Below are positions 50,790 through 59,993 of a stretch of 64,000 nucleotides of DNA, piece by piece. Under the pieces are notes generated by a model. The model made no database searches. It worked only from the letters and a program-made list of their open reading frames with translations, and was not told where the DNA came from. The stretch's first letter is position 1, and each line of letters opens with the position of its first letter. The stretch is taken from positions 372,001 to 436,000 of the forward strand of contig NZ_JALDNB010000002.1 of NCBI RefSeq assembly GCF_022699665.1. The letters are read 5' to 3'. Source of the stretch: Chryseobacterium aahli (GTDB lineage Bacteria; Bacteroidota; Bacteroidia; Flavobacteriales; Weeksellaceae). A program made the position numbers and the translations under genes.

Positions 50790-53700
50790 TTAACTTTCAT
50801 ACAACCAAACACGCAACAGAGACAGCAACTGATCGATATCCACAGGTTTTGTGATGTAATCTGAAGCACCCGCCTCAATACATTTGTCACGATCTCCAAT
50901 CATCGATTTTGCCGTTACAGCAATGATTGGAAGTCTTCTGAACTTCGGCATTTTTCTGATTTCCTGAATCGTTTCGTAGCCATCCATATTCGGCATCATC
51001 ATATCCATCAAAACTACGTCTACATCAGGATGTTCTTTGATTTGCTCTAAAGCCTGAACTCCGTCCATTGCCAGCACAACTTCCACTTTATATTTCTCCA
51101 AAGCTTTCGTTAATGAGAATATATTGCGGACGTCGTCATCGGTTATCAAGATTTTTTTACCACTCAAAACTTCTGTCAATGAACCTAAAGTTTTATTTCT
51201 GATGGTTTCTACCGAGCTGTTTTTCTCCTCAACCAAATGCAAAAACAAACCAACTTCATCTAAAATTCTTTGGTAAGAATGCGCCGTTTTTACGACAATC
51301 GAATCAGCATATTGCTTGATTTGTAATTCTTCAGAAGTTGATAAATTTCGTTCTGTGAAAATAATTATCGGAAGATTTTCTAAACCTTCATAGCTTTTAA
51401 TAGACTCGATAATTTTGTAAGCATTTCTTCTGTTTGCTCCAATGTCTAAGATCACACAGTCCACTCCATCTTTGTTGAAGGCTCTTACACTGTCTTCCAC
51501 ATTATCTTCTACTGACAAAGAAATATCAAAATTGCTCAGGAAATAAGACAATGCGCTTGCATGTTTGGCATTTTCTTCAACAATTAAAACCTTCTGTGGT
51601 GATTTTTTAAGGGCATCTTCTATTTTTTTGAAAACATCTGTCATCTGTTCCATCGCAACAGGTTTATTAATGAAATCAATTGCTCCTTTCATCAAACTTT
51701 CCTTCTTCACATGAAGTGATGACATCATGTGTACAGGAATTGGTTTTGTCTGAGAATTAGATTTCAACTCGTCCATTACCTTCCAGCCATCTTTTACAGG
51801 AAGCTGAACGTCTAATAAAATTGCTGCAGGACGGTATTGCATCGCTGCAGATAACGCTAGATCGCCTCTCACAACCACAACACCTTTGTAATTTTGCATT
51901 CTGGCAAACTTTAGTAATGCGATGGCAAAATTTGTATCGTCTTCAACGATCAATATTACCTTATCACCTTCTGAAATGTTATTTCGGTCATCATCAACAT
52001 CTTCTGGAATTTCCAAGTGCTTGAATACCATTTCAATTTCATTTTCCTGATAATCAATAATCTGCTTGATTTCTTCAACATCTTCTAAAATGACATCCAC
52101 TAAATTCTGATCTGAATTTCCAGTTGAAGCAATCTGATTTACTTTCAGACTTTCGCTTATTGGAATGATCAAACTGAACTCGCTTCCTTCGTTGACTTTA
52201 CTTTTTAAATCTAAATAACCGCCTAACAATTTGGCAATTTCACGGCTGATAGATAATCCTAAACCGGTTCCTCCAAATTTACGCTGTGTAGATCCGTCAG
52301 CTTGTTGGAACGCTTCAAAAATAATTTTCTGCTTGTCTGCAGGAATTCCAATCCCTGTATCTTTTACCGAGAAAATGATGAAATCTTTATTTTTAGGGTC
52401 TTTTTTAATGTTTAAATCTACGCTTCCTTCTTTTGTGAATTTTAGAGCGTTTGAAAGAAGATTTCTCAAAACCTGATCCAAACGCAGACGATCTGTTTCT
52501 AAGGTCTTAGCTAAATCATCTTCAATGTTGATATTAAATTCAATTCCTTTTTCTTTAACCAAAGGATTCATTAAATTTTTCAAATCTTTTACGACTTCAT
52601 CAATCACAACATCCTGATATTCCAAAGACATTTTCCCAGATTCTATTTTTGCTAAATCTAAAATTTCATCAATCAACGTCAGCAAACTACTTCCTGAGCT
52701 CTGAATCACTTTTGCAGATTCTATCTGATCTTCATTTAAATTTTCATCAGGGTTTTCTGCCATCAAACGCGATAGAAGAAGGATTGAATTCAATGGTGTA
52801 CGCAGTTCGTGCGACATATTTGCCAGGAATTCAGACTTGTATTGTGTACTTAAAGCCAATTCCTCAGCTTTTCTCTGAATTTCAATATTTCGTTCTGCAA
52901 TCAGCTGATTTTTTTCTTCTAATAATTTTGAACGTTCTTCCAGTTCGGTATTGGTCTGCATCAGTTCTTCCTGCTGCACTTTCAGTTCTTCTTCTGAAGC
53001 CTGCAATTTTTGAGTCTGCGCTTCGAGTTCTGTATTCAGATTTTCCAGTTCTGAATGTTGAACCTGCAATTCTTCCGACTGAGCCTGAGTTTCCTCCAAT
53101 AAACGCTGTTCTTTCTCACGACTTTTTGCAGATCGTAAAGCCATGGCAATATTTCTTGAACTTTCTACAAAATAATCGATTTTGTCCTGATCAAAGTTTT
53201 CATTTGAACTTACTTCCAAAACTCCAATCGTCAAACGGTCAGACATTACGGGAACCAATAAAATAGCATTGATTTTCACTTTACTGCTTGCAAAAGTGAC
53301 TGCAAAATCATTTTCATTTAAATCATTGAATGCTTTCGGTTTTTTCTGTGCAAAAACCTGCCCTACCATTCCTTCCCCAGACTCGAAGATCTGCTTCATA
53401 CTGTTTTCTAAACCGAACGAGCTGCTCAACTTCAATTTTTCATCATCCATCAGATAAATCGCACCGTTGATACAGTTTCCATAATCGATCAATTGGCTGA
53501 GAGCGTCATTAGTAACCTGCTTCACCGATTTATTTCCGACCAAAGATTCATTTAATAAAGCTAAACCTTTCTGCCTCCAATCGCTTTTATTTATTTTATC
53601 AAAAGATATTTTCAGAGAATCAGTCATGTGATTTAATGAATCTACTAGATCACCCAAATCTCCGTCGTATTCATCTTCCACTCTTTGGTTGTAATCGCCG

Positions 53701-54413
53701 TTAGAAACTCTGTTAGCAACCTGCTGAATGACGTTTACTCGTTTTGAAATTTCTAAATCTTTCGCCTTTAATTCTTTTTCTAGTTTATCTCTTCTGATCA
53801 AATCGTTACGCAATTTAACATAGAAAAAGATTGTTACAATTATTGCTGCCAAAGATGAAAAAACAATGAATAGAACAGTTGTGTTGGATGATCTGTCAAG
53901 ATCTTTATTTTTTTTCTCAAGTCCGCTCTCCTCGAACTGTACAAAGTCCTGAACGAGAGCTCGGCATTTATCCATGTACAATTTGCTCATTTCAATCTGC
54001 TCCTGCGTCATAGCAATCCCTTTTCTTCTGTTCTCAACAAAAAGCTTAAGGTTCTTGATATTCCCATCAACATTTTTCTCCAAGTCTTTAAGACGAGCCA
54101 ACTGAGAAGACTCTGTGATATCGAGAGATTTTGCCTTTTCTATCGACTGAGAATATGCTTCTAAACTTCGGTTGTAAGGATCAAGAAAACTTTCTTTACC
54201 GGTCAGCTGATAACCACGGTTTCCAGTCTCGGCATCTAAAAGTGCAATCAGAACGTCTTTTACAGCCGTAACTGATCTTCGGCTTTTAGAAACGCTTTCG
54301 CGGTGCTGCATCTGATTTTGGATGCTAAGATATGATGCGACCGAACTCGCAATTAAAATTAATAGAGAAAATCCAATTCCGAACTGGAGGTTTCTTATCA
54401 CTTTTTTCGGCAT
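50790..54413 (-). CDS. Hybrid histidine kinase: CHASE3-HAMP-GAF-HisKA-HATPase-three receivers
   Basis: A 1207-residue inner-membrane sensor. TM1 (about 12-30), a CHASE3-like extracytoplasmic domain (about 35-175, with LLDAETGNRGYQLTGKESFL), TM2 (about 178-198), HAMP, GAF (about 290-430) and a long coiled coil (about 435-525). The kinase core has H535 in NMSHELRTPLNSILL, N-box NLLSNALKFT and G-boxes DTGIGIP and GGTGLGLSIS. Then three receivers: LLDVQLP (about 870), a degenerate-looking ILDIGAN (about 990) and LMDMMMP (about 1140). Central hub of the operon. Confidence 0.93.
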   Translation of the reverse strand: MPKKVIRNLQFGIGFSLLILIASSVASYLSIQNQMQHRESVSKSRRSVTAVKDVLIALLDAETGNRGYQLTGKESFLDPYNRSLEAYSQSIEKAKSLDITESSQLARLKDLEKNVDGNIKNLKLFVENRRKGIAMTQEQIEMSKLYMDKCRALVQDFVQFEESGLEKKNKDLDRSSNTTVLFIVFSSLAAIIVTIFFYVKLRNDLIRRDKLEKELKAKDLEISKRVNVIQQVANRVSNGDYNQRVEDEYDGDLGDLVDSLNHMTDSLKISFDKINKSDWRQKGLALLNESLVGNKSVKQVTNDALSQLIDYGNCINGAIYLMDDEKLKLSSSFGLENSMKQIFESGEGMVGQVFAQKKPKAFNDLNENDFAVTFASSKVKINAILLVPVMSDRLTIGVLEVSSNENFDQDKIDYFVESSRNIAMALRSAKSREKEQRLLEETQAQSEELQVQHSELENLNTELEAQTQKLQASEEELKVQQEELMQTNTELEERSKLLEEKNQLIAERNIEIQRKAEELALSTQYKSEFLANMSHELRTPLNSILLLSRLMAENPDENLNEDQIESAKVIQSSGSSLLTLIDEILDLAKIESGKMSLEYQDVVIDEVVKDLKNLMNPLVKEKGIEFNINIEDDLAKTLETDRLRLDQVLRNLLSNALKFTKEGSVDLNIKKDPKNKDFIIFSVKDTGIGIPADKQKIIFEAFQQADGSTQRKFGGTGLGLSISREIAKLLGGYLDLKSKVNEGSEFSLIIPISESLKVNQIASTGNSDQNLVDVILEDVEEIKQIIDYQENEIEMVFKHLEIPEDVDDDRNNISEGDKVILIVEDDTNFAIALLKFARMQNYKGVVVVRGDLALSAAMQYRPAAILLDVQLPVKDGWKVMDELKSNSQTKPIPVHMMSSLHVKKESLMKGAIDFINKPVAMEQMTDVFKKIEDALKKSPQKVLIVEENAKHASALSYFLSNFDISLSVEDNVEDSVRAFNKDGVDCVILDIGANRRNAYKIIESIKSYEGLENLPIIIFTERNLSTSEELQIKQYADSIVVKTAHSYQRILDEVGLFLHLVEEKNSSVETIRNKTLGSLTEVLSGKKILITDDDVRNIFSLTKALEKYKVEVVLAMDGVQALEQIKEHPDVDVVLMDMMMPNMDGYETIQEIRKMPKFRRLPIIAVTAKSMIGDRDKCIEAGASDYITKPVDIDQLLSLLRVWLYES

Positions 54414-54417
54414 AAAA

Positions 54418-55887
54418 TTAATTTAAAGGTAATGTGAAATAAAATGTAGAACCTTCTTCTACTTTACTCGAAAGACCGATGGTTCCGTGGTGTTGCTTGA
54501 TGATTTCAGAACAAATGTACAAACCGATGCCCATTCCCTGAAACTGCACTGATGATTCTTCAACACGGTAAAATTTACGGAAAACTGCATCCTGCTTAAA
54601 CTCAGGAATCCCAATTCCGAAATCGGTGACGCTTACTTTCACTTCGTCGTCATCCACAAATGTTGTAACGATCACCTGATTGTTTTCTGGAGAATATTTG
54701 ATAGCGTTGGTTAAAAAATTAATTAAAACCTGCTCAATACGGATGGCATCAAAAGGAATAAGTTGATTAATTTTCCCGATGTGACGGTCAATCTTCACAT
54801 TTGGATTATCGTTGGTCTGCAGAATTGTATCAATCGTATTGTTAATCAGTTTTTCTAAATCTGCAGGTTTTTTATTGATTTTAAGCTTACCATTTTCGAT
54901 TTTAGAAACATCTAACAAATCGGTAATCAAGGTGTTTAGCTTTTCTATCTGATCTAAAGCTTTAGTTACGAAGACTCCTTCACTATTTTCTGTATTGCGT
55001 TTCAGTTTACGATCCAGCAGCTGCATATATGCTTTAATGCTGGTCAATGGAGTTTTGAGTTCGTGGCTGGCAATACTCAGGAATTCATCCTTTTCTTTTT
55101 CCACCTTTTTCTGGTCTTCAATATCAGTGAACGTTCCGACCCAATTTTTTAATTTTTCATTCTGATAAACAGGAGACATTCTTAGTAAATGATATCTGTA
55201 ATCGTCGGTAATTCTATTTTTAATTCTTACTTCCAGCTCAAGCGCTTTTCCTTTCTTCCTACATCGCTGAAATTCTTCCTCAATATTCAGATCATCGACA
55301 TGGGTTTCGGGAAAATGCTGGTCAGATTCAGAATATTCAAACCATTTTCTGTTGACGAAGTTGACGATACCATCCTCATTTAAAGTGAATGCAATTTGCG
55401 GTAAAGCTTCAAGCATAAGTTGAAAGTGATCAATTTCTGATTTCATAGAAACCTGTGCTTCTCTTCTTCCTTTTACCTCCAATTCCAGGCTTTGCTGAGC
55501 TTTCTTCATCGCAAGATTATTCTCCTGAAGATTGTAGAAAGTTTTTACTTTTAACATCAGAATATCCGGATCGATGGGTTTTGTCACATAATCTATCCCT
55601 CCCGATTTATATCCTTTGGTAATAAATCTTTTATCGGTATTGACGGCAGATAAAAATATAATAGGAATTTCTTTGGTTTTGCTGTATCCGGCAAAAGTTT
55701 CGGCAACTTCAAAGCCGTCCATTCCGGGCATCTGAACATCCAAAATAATCAATGCATAATTATTTTTCAACGCTTTACCCAAAGCTTCTTCTCCTGAACT
55801 TGCAGTATCAACCTGAAAGTCTTTAGACTCTAATAATTTTTTTAGCGAAAAAATATTGTTTTGGTTATCATCAACAATTAAAATCAT
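54418..55887 (-). CDS. Receiver-PAS-histidine kinase
   Basis: A 489-residue soluble kinase. N-terminal receiver (1-118, phospho-acceptor D50 in LIILDVQMPGMDGFE), short coiled linker, PAS domain (about 150-260, LEALPQIAFTLNEDGIVNFV), then HisKA (ASHELKTPLTSIKAYMQLL), N-box LINFLTNAIKYSPE and G-boxes DFGIGIPE and GMGIGLYICSEI. The receiver-first layout suggests it is itself switched by phosphotransfer. First gene of the operon; its stop lies four bases before the hybrid kinase start. Confidence 0.93.
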   Translation of the reverse strand: MILIVDDNQNNIFSLKKLLESKDFQVDTASSGEEALGKALKNNYALIILDVQMPGMDGFEVAETFAGYSKTKEIPIIFLSAVNTDKRFITKGYKSGGIDYVTKPIDPDILMLKVKTFYNLQENNLAMKKAQQSLELEVKGRREAQVSMKSEIDHFQLMLEALPQIAFTLNEDGIVNFVNRKWFEYSESDQHFPETHVDDLNIEEEFQRCRKKGKALELEVRIKNRITDDYRYHLLRMSPVYQNEKLKNWVGTFTDIEDQKKVEKEKDEFLSIASHELKTPLTSIKAYMQLLDRKLKRNTENSEGVFVTKALDQIEKLNTLITDLLDVSKIENGKLKINKKPADLEKLINNTIDTILQTNDNPNVKIDRHIGKINQLIPFDAIRIEQVLINFLTNAIKYSPENNQVIVTTFVDDDEVKVSVTDFGIGIPEFKQDAVFRKFYRVEESSVQFQGMGIGLYICSEIIKQHHGTIGLSSKVEEGSTFYFTLPLN

Positions 55888-56209
55888 AAGACGTAAAATA
55901 ATCTGGTAAACAGGTTACACTTTTATTAAGCTACCAAAAATACTTACAAATTTTCAAAAAACACAGGATTATTTTAGGAATATTCAGTCCGTAAATCGTA
56001 AAATAAGAAAACTAGTAATATATAATATTTTACTGATAAAGTATTAATACTACGCATCTTCAATAGCTTAAATACCACAAGAACTAAATTAAACCAGAAA
56101 TTCATCTTTTAAATTATCAATCGTTAAAATAAAATTATGTTTGAAAGGTTTTGTAACATTTAAATTTGGCACAGTTTGTTCTATGCTTTCACTATAAAAA
56201 ATTGAAATT
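55888..56209. other. Divergent promoter region of the signalling operon
   Basis: No gene is seen. On the minus strand TATTTTTG (55935-55942) fits a -7 box for the kinase operon, giving a leader of about 45 bases. Upstream of the plus-strand small gene the sequence TTGGCACAGTTTGTTCT (56166-56182) is unusual but does not match a promoter class fully. Confidence 0.45.
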
Positions 56210-56434
56210 ATGACTTACCAAGAAGCGCTTAAACACAAAAAAGAATCCGTGAAAAATGCAGATGAATCTCTGCTAAAATTATATCACATCGTCATCACTC
56301 CTGCAAACACTGACGAAAGTTTCAAACACATTGAGGATTTTTCAAAAGATCCTGAAGCCTTTGATGATGAAAGCTGCAAAAAGTATTGTACTGACGAAGA
56401 ATATCAGGTGGTGAGCTTTAAGAAAGAAGAATAA
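56210..56434 (+). CDS. Small acidic hypothetical protein
   Basis: A 74-residue protein beginning MTYQEALKHKKESVKNADES and ending VVSFKKEE. It has two cysteines close together (CKKYC). There is no signal peptide or membrane segment. I do not recognise the family. It is convergent with the acyltransferase gene, 11 bases apart. Reading-frame composition and the isolated promoter region support a real gene. Confidence 0.6.
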   Translation: MTYQEALKHKKESVKNADESLLKLYHIVITPANTDESFKHIEDFSKDPEAFDDESCKKYCTDEEYQVVSFKKEE

Positions 56435-56445
56435 AATTAAAGCTT

Positions 56446-57570
56446 TTAGTATTTCATCTTATTAATTACCGGATTTGCATACATCGCCAAAAAACCTTCT
56501 TTTAAAACATCATCAGAAATACCGATTCTCATTTCGAGCCTTCTTTCAAATAATTGTTTTTCTTTTTCGGTGTAGTTTTTCGAAAACTGATTGGTTTTGT
56601 GAAGCAAATCGTAAGCGATAAAATTCGTTGGCCAAAGCTGATAGTTTTGAATAATAGAATCATCGATCACCTGCGCAATAGCTTGCAATTGTCGGTTTTT
56701 ATGATCGTATTGAGCTGCAATTTCATTATATTCTGACTCTAGAACTTTTCCTGCATGAAGGTGAATGCGTTTTTTCTGACCCAATACTCCACTCATCATG
56801 GTATTGAAATCCTCATCTTTGGCTTTTACATAAATCTCATCGTTATGCTTTGCTAAAAGTTGGGGCATTTTCAAAACATCTGTAGGATCGTATTCATAAG
56901 AGATCGATAACGGAACAATTTTAATTTTTTTTAAAAATTCTGGGAGTGAAATTCCTTCAGCCGCCATCGCAAGCATTTTTAGAATACCTTGCTGCGTTGA
57001 GTCATTTCCGTCTTTGGTACGACCTTCACGCTGAGCAATCCAAACTGAACGGTTTTCCACACATAAAAGTTGAAAAATGTATTCAGACATCAATTTTGAA
57101 CTCTTCAGTTGTTCACGAAGCGGCAATCCTCTTTGTACTAAGAAATTTCGGTTGAGTTTAGCTAATTTGTGGAGAAACGTTTGTTGAACCAGATTATCTC
57201 CAATGGCTGAAGCGGTCATCACATGACCATTTTCTAATAAAATCAAATTCAGCAATGAGGTATCTAAAATAATATCCCGATGATTTGACACAAAGAGATA
57301 AGCCGTATTTTTATCCAATTGATCAAATCCTGAATGAGTTAATCCCTGAGAACTCGTTTCTAAAATTTTCCGAATCGTGTGCGAGATAAAATTCTTCTGA
57401 AAATCGTGTATTGAATATGTTTCTTTCAAATTTTCTGACCAAATTTTTTCATCAGTTTCAGGAAATGTGAAATTCATCAGCGCTTTCATCATGGGATGGC
57501 GGACTATACTTTTCACTGCTTCATTGACTTCGCAGTCATCAAAAGATCTGATATTATCAAACTTCGACAT
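56446..57570 (-). CDS. Glycerophospholipid acyltransferase-like protein
   Basis: A 374-residue member of the PlsC/PlsB-like acyltransferase superfamily, which transfers acyl groups in phospholipid synthesis. The active-site motif is VSNHRDIILDTSLLN, a variant seen in Bacteroidota. A second motif is WIAQREGRTKDGNDSTQQ, and VPLSISYEYDP follows. No transmembrane segment is clear. The frame is open to 57609, but MSKFDNIRSFDD at 57570 is the more natural start. Exact acceptor (lysophosphatidate, glycerophosphate or an aminolipid) is unknown. Confidence 0.82.
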   Translation of the reverse strand: MSKFDNIRSFDDCEVNEAVKSIVRHPMMKALMNFTFPETDEKIWSENLKETYSIHDFQKNFISHTIRKILETSSQGLTHSGFDQLDKNTAYLFVSNHRDIILDTSLLNLILLENGHVMTASAIGDNLVQQTFLHKLAKLNRNFLVQRGLPLREQLKSSKLMSEYIFQLLCVENRSVWIAQREGRTKDGNDSTQQGILKMLAMAAEGISLPEFLKKIKIVPLSISYEYDPTDVLKMPQLLAKHNDEIYVKAKDEDFNTMMSGVLGQKKRIHLHAGKVLESEYNEIAAQYDHKNRQLQAIAQVIDDSIIQNYQLWPTNFIAYDLLHKTNQFSKNYTEKEKQLFERRLEMRIGISDDVLKEGFLAMYANPVINKMKY

Positions 57571-57800
57571 GGAATTTCTAAGGTTTAAAAACAATTTGCA
57601 AAAGAACAAAAAATTATTGACGTGTCCTTGCTAAGTTCAAATGACATTTGTATGTAACAAATACCTTTCTATTTTTTGAAAAAATTAAAAACATCAAAGG
57701 CATTTTTTCCAACTCAAGTATTTTAATTAAATTAGATTTCCAGAAAGTGAATTCGTAATTTGTCTATGAATGCGCAAAAAAACCAAATGAATTTAAAAAA

Positions 57801-58391
57801 GTGAGTCAGCAAACAGCCAATTTTTACAATAAATTTTCAGTTTTCTACCCTTTGGTAGATGTATTTTTAAAACCACAAAAACGAAAACTCTTTCACGAAA
57901 TCAATACTCTTCCGTTTGGGAAATTGCTTGAAATAGGCGTTGGAAACGGCGCTCATCTTCCTCTTTACAAGACTCATGGGATCACAGGCATCGACACCTC
58001 ATTGAGTATGCTTGAAATTGCCAAAAAACATAATCCAAGCAATATCAATCTGCTACAGATGAACGGAGAAACCCTTCTATTTCAAGATGAAAACTTTGAT
58101 TACATCGTATTATCACACACAATCGCTGTCGTAGACAATCCTGAGAAATTATTGGAAGAAAGCTGCCGGGTTTTAAAACCGAACGGAAAAATATTTATTC
58201 TCAATCATTTCACTCCTAAAAATTGGCTAAAAGTGATTGATTACTCTTTTCATTTTTTCTCAAAAATATTTCATTTTAAATCTGTTTTTCATGTTGAAAA
58301 ATTAAAAACTTTAGAGAAATTCAGATTGGAGAAAGAGGTTGATTTTGGTGCTTTCTCTTATTTTAAACTTTTAATTTACTGCAAGTCGTGA
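57801..58391 (+). CDS. SAM-dependent methyltransferase (PmtA-like)
   Basis: A 196-residue class I methyltransferase. Motif I is KLLEIGVGNGAHLPLY, followed by GIDTSLSMLEIAKKH and DYIVLSHTIAVVDNPEKLL. The pattern resembles phosphatidylethanolamine N-methyltransferases and UbiE-like enzymes. The start is GTG at 57801; nearby ATG codons are out of frame. The next gene overlaps the stop by four bases. Proximity to an acyltransferase hints at lipid metabolism (inference). Confidence 0.82.
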   Translation: MSQQTANFYNKFSVFYPLVDVFLKPQKRKLFHEINTLPFGKLLEIGVGNGAHLPLYKTHGITGIDTSLSMLEIAKKHNPSNINLLQMNGETLLFQDENFDYIVLSHTIAVVDNPEKLLEESCRVLKPNGKIFILNHFTPKNWLKVIDYSFHFFSKIFHFKSVFHVEKLKTLEKFRLEKEVDFGAFSYFKLLIYCKS

Positions 58392-58891
58392 GAAAGAAAT
58401 ATTTTTTAATCATTGTGTCCTTAGCAATAAGCTTGTTCATTTACTTATTTTATCGAACGGAAAAAACTGTGGTTACCGATCTTTTTATTTCGTTAATTTC
58501 ATTGGATAGATATGTTGGTTTGAAAGAAATCATTGTGAATAATTTATCGCTGAATGAACACATCATTAATTCATTACCGGAAGGTTTGTGGGTTTTCTGC
58601 ATCACCTTAACGTCTAAAAATTTATTCTTGAAAATCGGAAATAGAGAAATTAATCTCCTTTTTTTGCCTTTAATATTTTCAATAGGTTTAGAATTTTTTC
58701 AGCTGTTCAATTTCACCAACGGACGATTTGATTTTTGGGATATTGGTTTCTCTACTGCTTTTTGGGCGATTGCAAATTATCTTATAAAGTATGAAAACTC
58801 AAGACAAAATATTTTTCGTCCGCTGAATACAAACAGTCTGATTTGTATTTTGAGTTATCTTATCGTTTATTTAGCTCACGTTTGGGAATAG
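58388..58891 (+). CDS. VanZ-like membrane protein
   Basis: A 167-residue protein with about four transmembrane segments. The central GLEFFQLFNFTNGRFDFWDI followed by GFSTAFW contains the Glu, Gln, Gly-Arg and Asp positions typical of VanZ-like proteins. It starts with GTG overlapping the methyltransferase stop (GTGA), so translation is coupled. VanZ affects glycopeptide susceptibility in enterococci; no such role is implied here. Confidence 0.7.
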   Translation: MRKKYFLIIVSLAISLFIYLFYRTEKTVVTDLFISLISLDRYVGLKEIIVNNLSLNEHIINSLPEGLWVFCITLTSKNLFLKIGNREINLLFLPLIFSIGLEFFQLFNFTNGRFDFWDIGFSTAFWAIANYLIKYENSRQNIFRPLNTNSLICILSYLIVYLAHVWE

Positions 58892-59089
58892 ATTATAGAA
58901 TATGAATAGGTGAAAATGAAAAAATTATTTTTAAATTTTTGAGTACAAAACAGATCGATTTTTATTAACCAAAATGAAATTACTAATTTTGTGATTTAGA
59001 TGAGATTTACAGTTCAATTCATCAGTTTCATTATAATAATTATCATCTAGTACATAGTATTTTAAACAAAAACAATCTAAACACACACA

Positions 59090-59854
59090 ATGTCTATAAC
59101 AAACGAATCAGAATTACTCGGAATGCAGAAAGCCAGCCACGCCGTTGCATTTGCATTAAAACAAATGATTAAATATGCCCAACCGGGAATGACAACGAAA
59201 GATTTGGATGAATACGGATCAAAAATATTATCAGATCTGGGAGCAAAATCTGCCCCTTTTTTAACTTACGGTTTTCCGGGGCATACCTGCATCAGTGTTG
59301 ACAACGAATTTTGTCACGGCGTTCCTTCAGAAAAGAGAATTTTGAAGGAAGGAGATTTAATCAACATCGATGTGTCAGCAGAATTGAATGGTTTTTGGTC
59401 TGACAACGGCGCTTCATTTGTCGTTGGTGAAGATGTTCATCACCATCAGAAATTGGTAGATGCTTCTAAAGATATTTTAAGGAAAGCCATTAGCAACATC
59501 AAAGGCGGTGTGAAAATTCCTGAAATAGGACATTTGATGGAAACCGAGGCTAAAAAAAGAGGTTATAGAGTAATCAGAAATCTGGGCGGTCACGGCATCG
59601 GAAGAAGTTTGCACGAGCAACCGGAAGAACTGATGAATTATCGAAATCGTTTTGACCAAAGACGATTCAAGAAGAATTCTGTGGTGGCCATTGAAACATT
59701 TATTTCGACAGACTCATCCTACGCAACAGAACTGAACGACGGCTGGACAATGGTTGGCGATAAAGGAGGATATATGGCGCAACACGAGCACACCATCGTG
59801 ATTACAGACGGAAAACCAATTATTCTGACAGAAGAAAATGAAATATTTAATTAA
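59090..59854 (+). CDS. map: Type I methionine aminopeptidase
   Basis: A 254-residue enzyme that removes initiator methionine. All signature residues are present: His in FCHGVPSE, metal-binding Asp residues in INIDVSAELNGFWSDNG, His in GGHGIGRSLHEQP, Glu in VAIETFIST and Glu in AQHEHTIVIT. Length fits the short bacterial type I form without a zinc-finger extension. It is a single gene. A second map is common in Bacteroidota, so this may be one of two. Confidence 0.95.
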   Translation: MSITNESELLGMQKASHAVAFALKQMIKYAQPGMTTKDLDEYGSKILSDLGAKSAPFLTYGFPGHTCISVDNEFCHGVPSEKRILKEGDLINIDVSAELNGFWSDNGASFVVGEDVHHHQKLVDASKDILRKAISNIKGGVKIPEIGHLMETEAKKRGYRVIRNLGGHGIGRSLHEQPEELMNYRNRFDQRRFKKNSVVAIETFISTDSSYATELNDGWTMVGDKGGYMAQHEHTIVITDGKPIILTEENEIFN

Positions 59855-59993
59855 GATTAATCTTTATTTAAATTAAATTTTTACTTAATTTTATTTACTT
59901 TTAAAAAATTATAATCCATAAATCGTTTTAATAATGATATTTACGTGAATTGGAATACGTTTTGTTTAGCTAACAAATCTGAACTAATCACTG

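Noticed and set aside
56166..56182. Sigma-54-like promoter TTGGCACAGTTTGTTCT
   Set aside because: The -24 half is good, but the -12 half lacks the invariant G of the GC dinucleotide at the required spacing.
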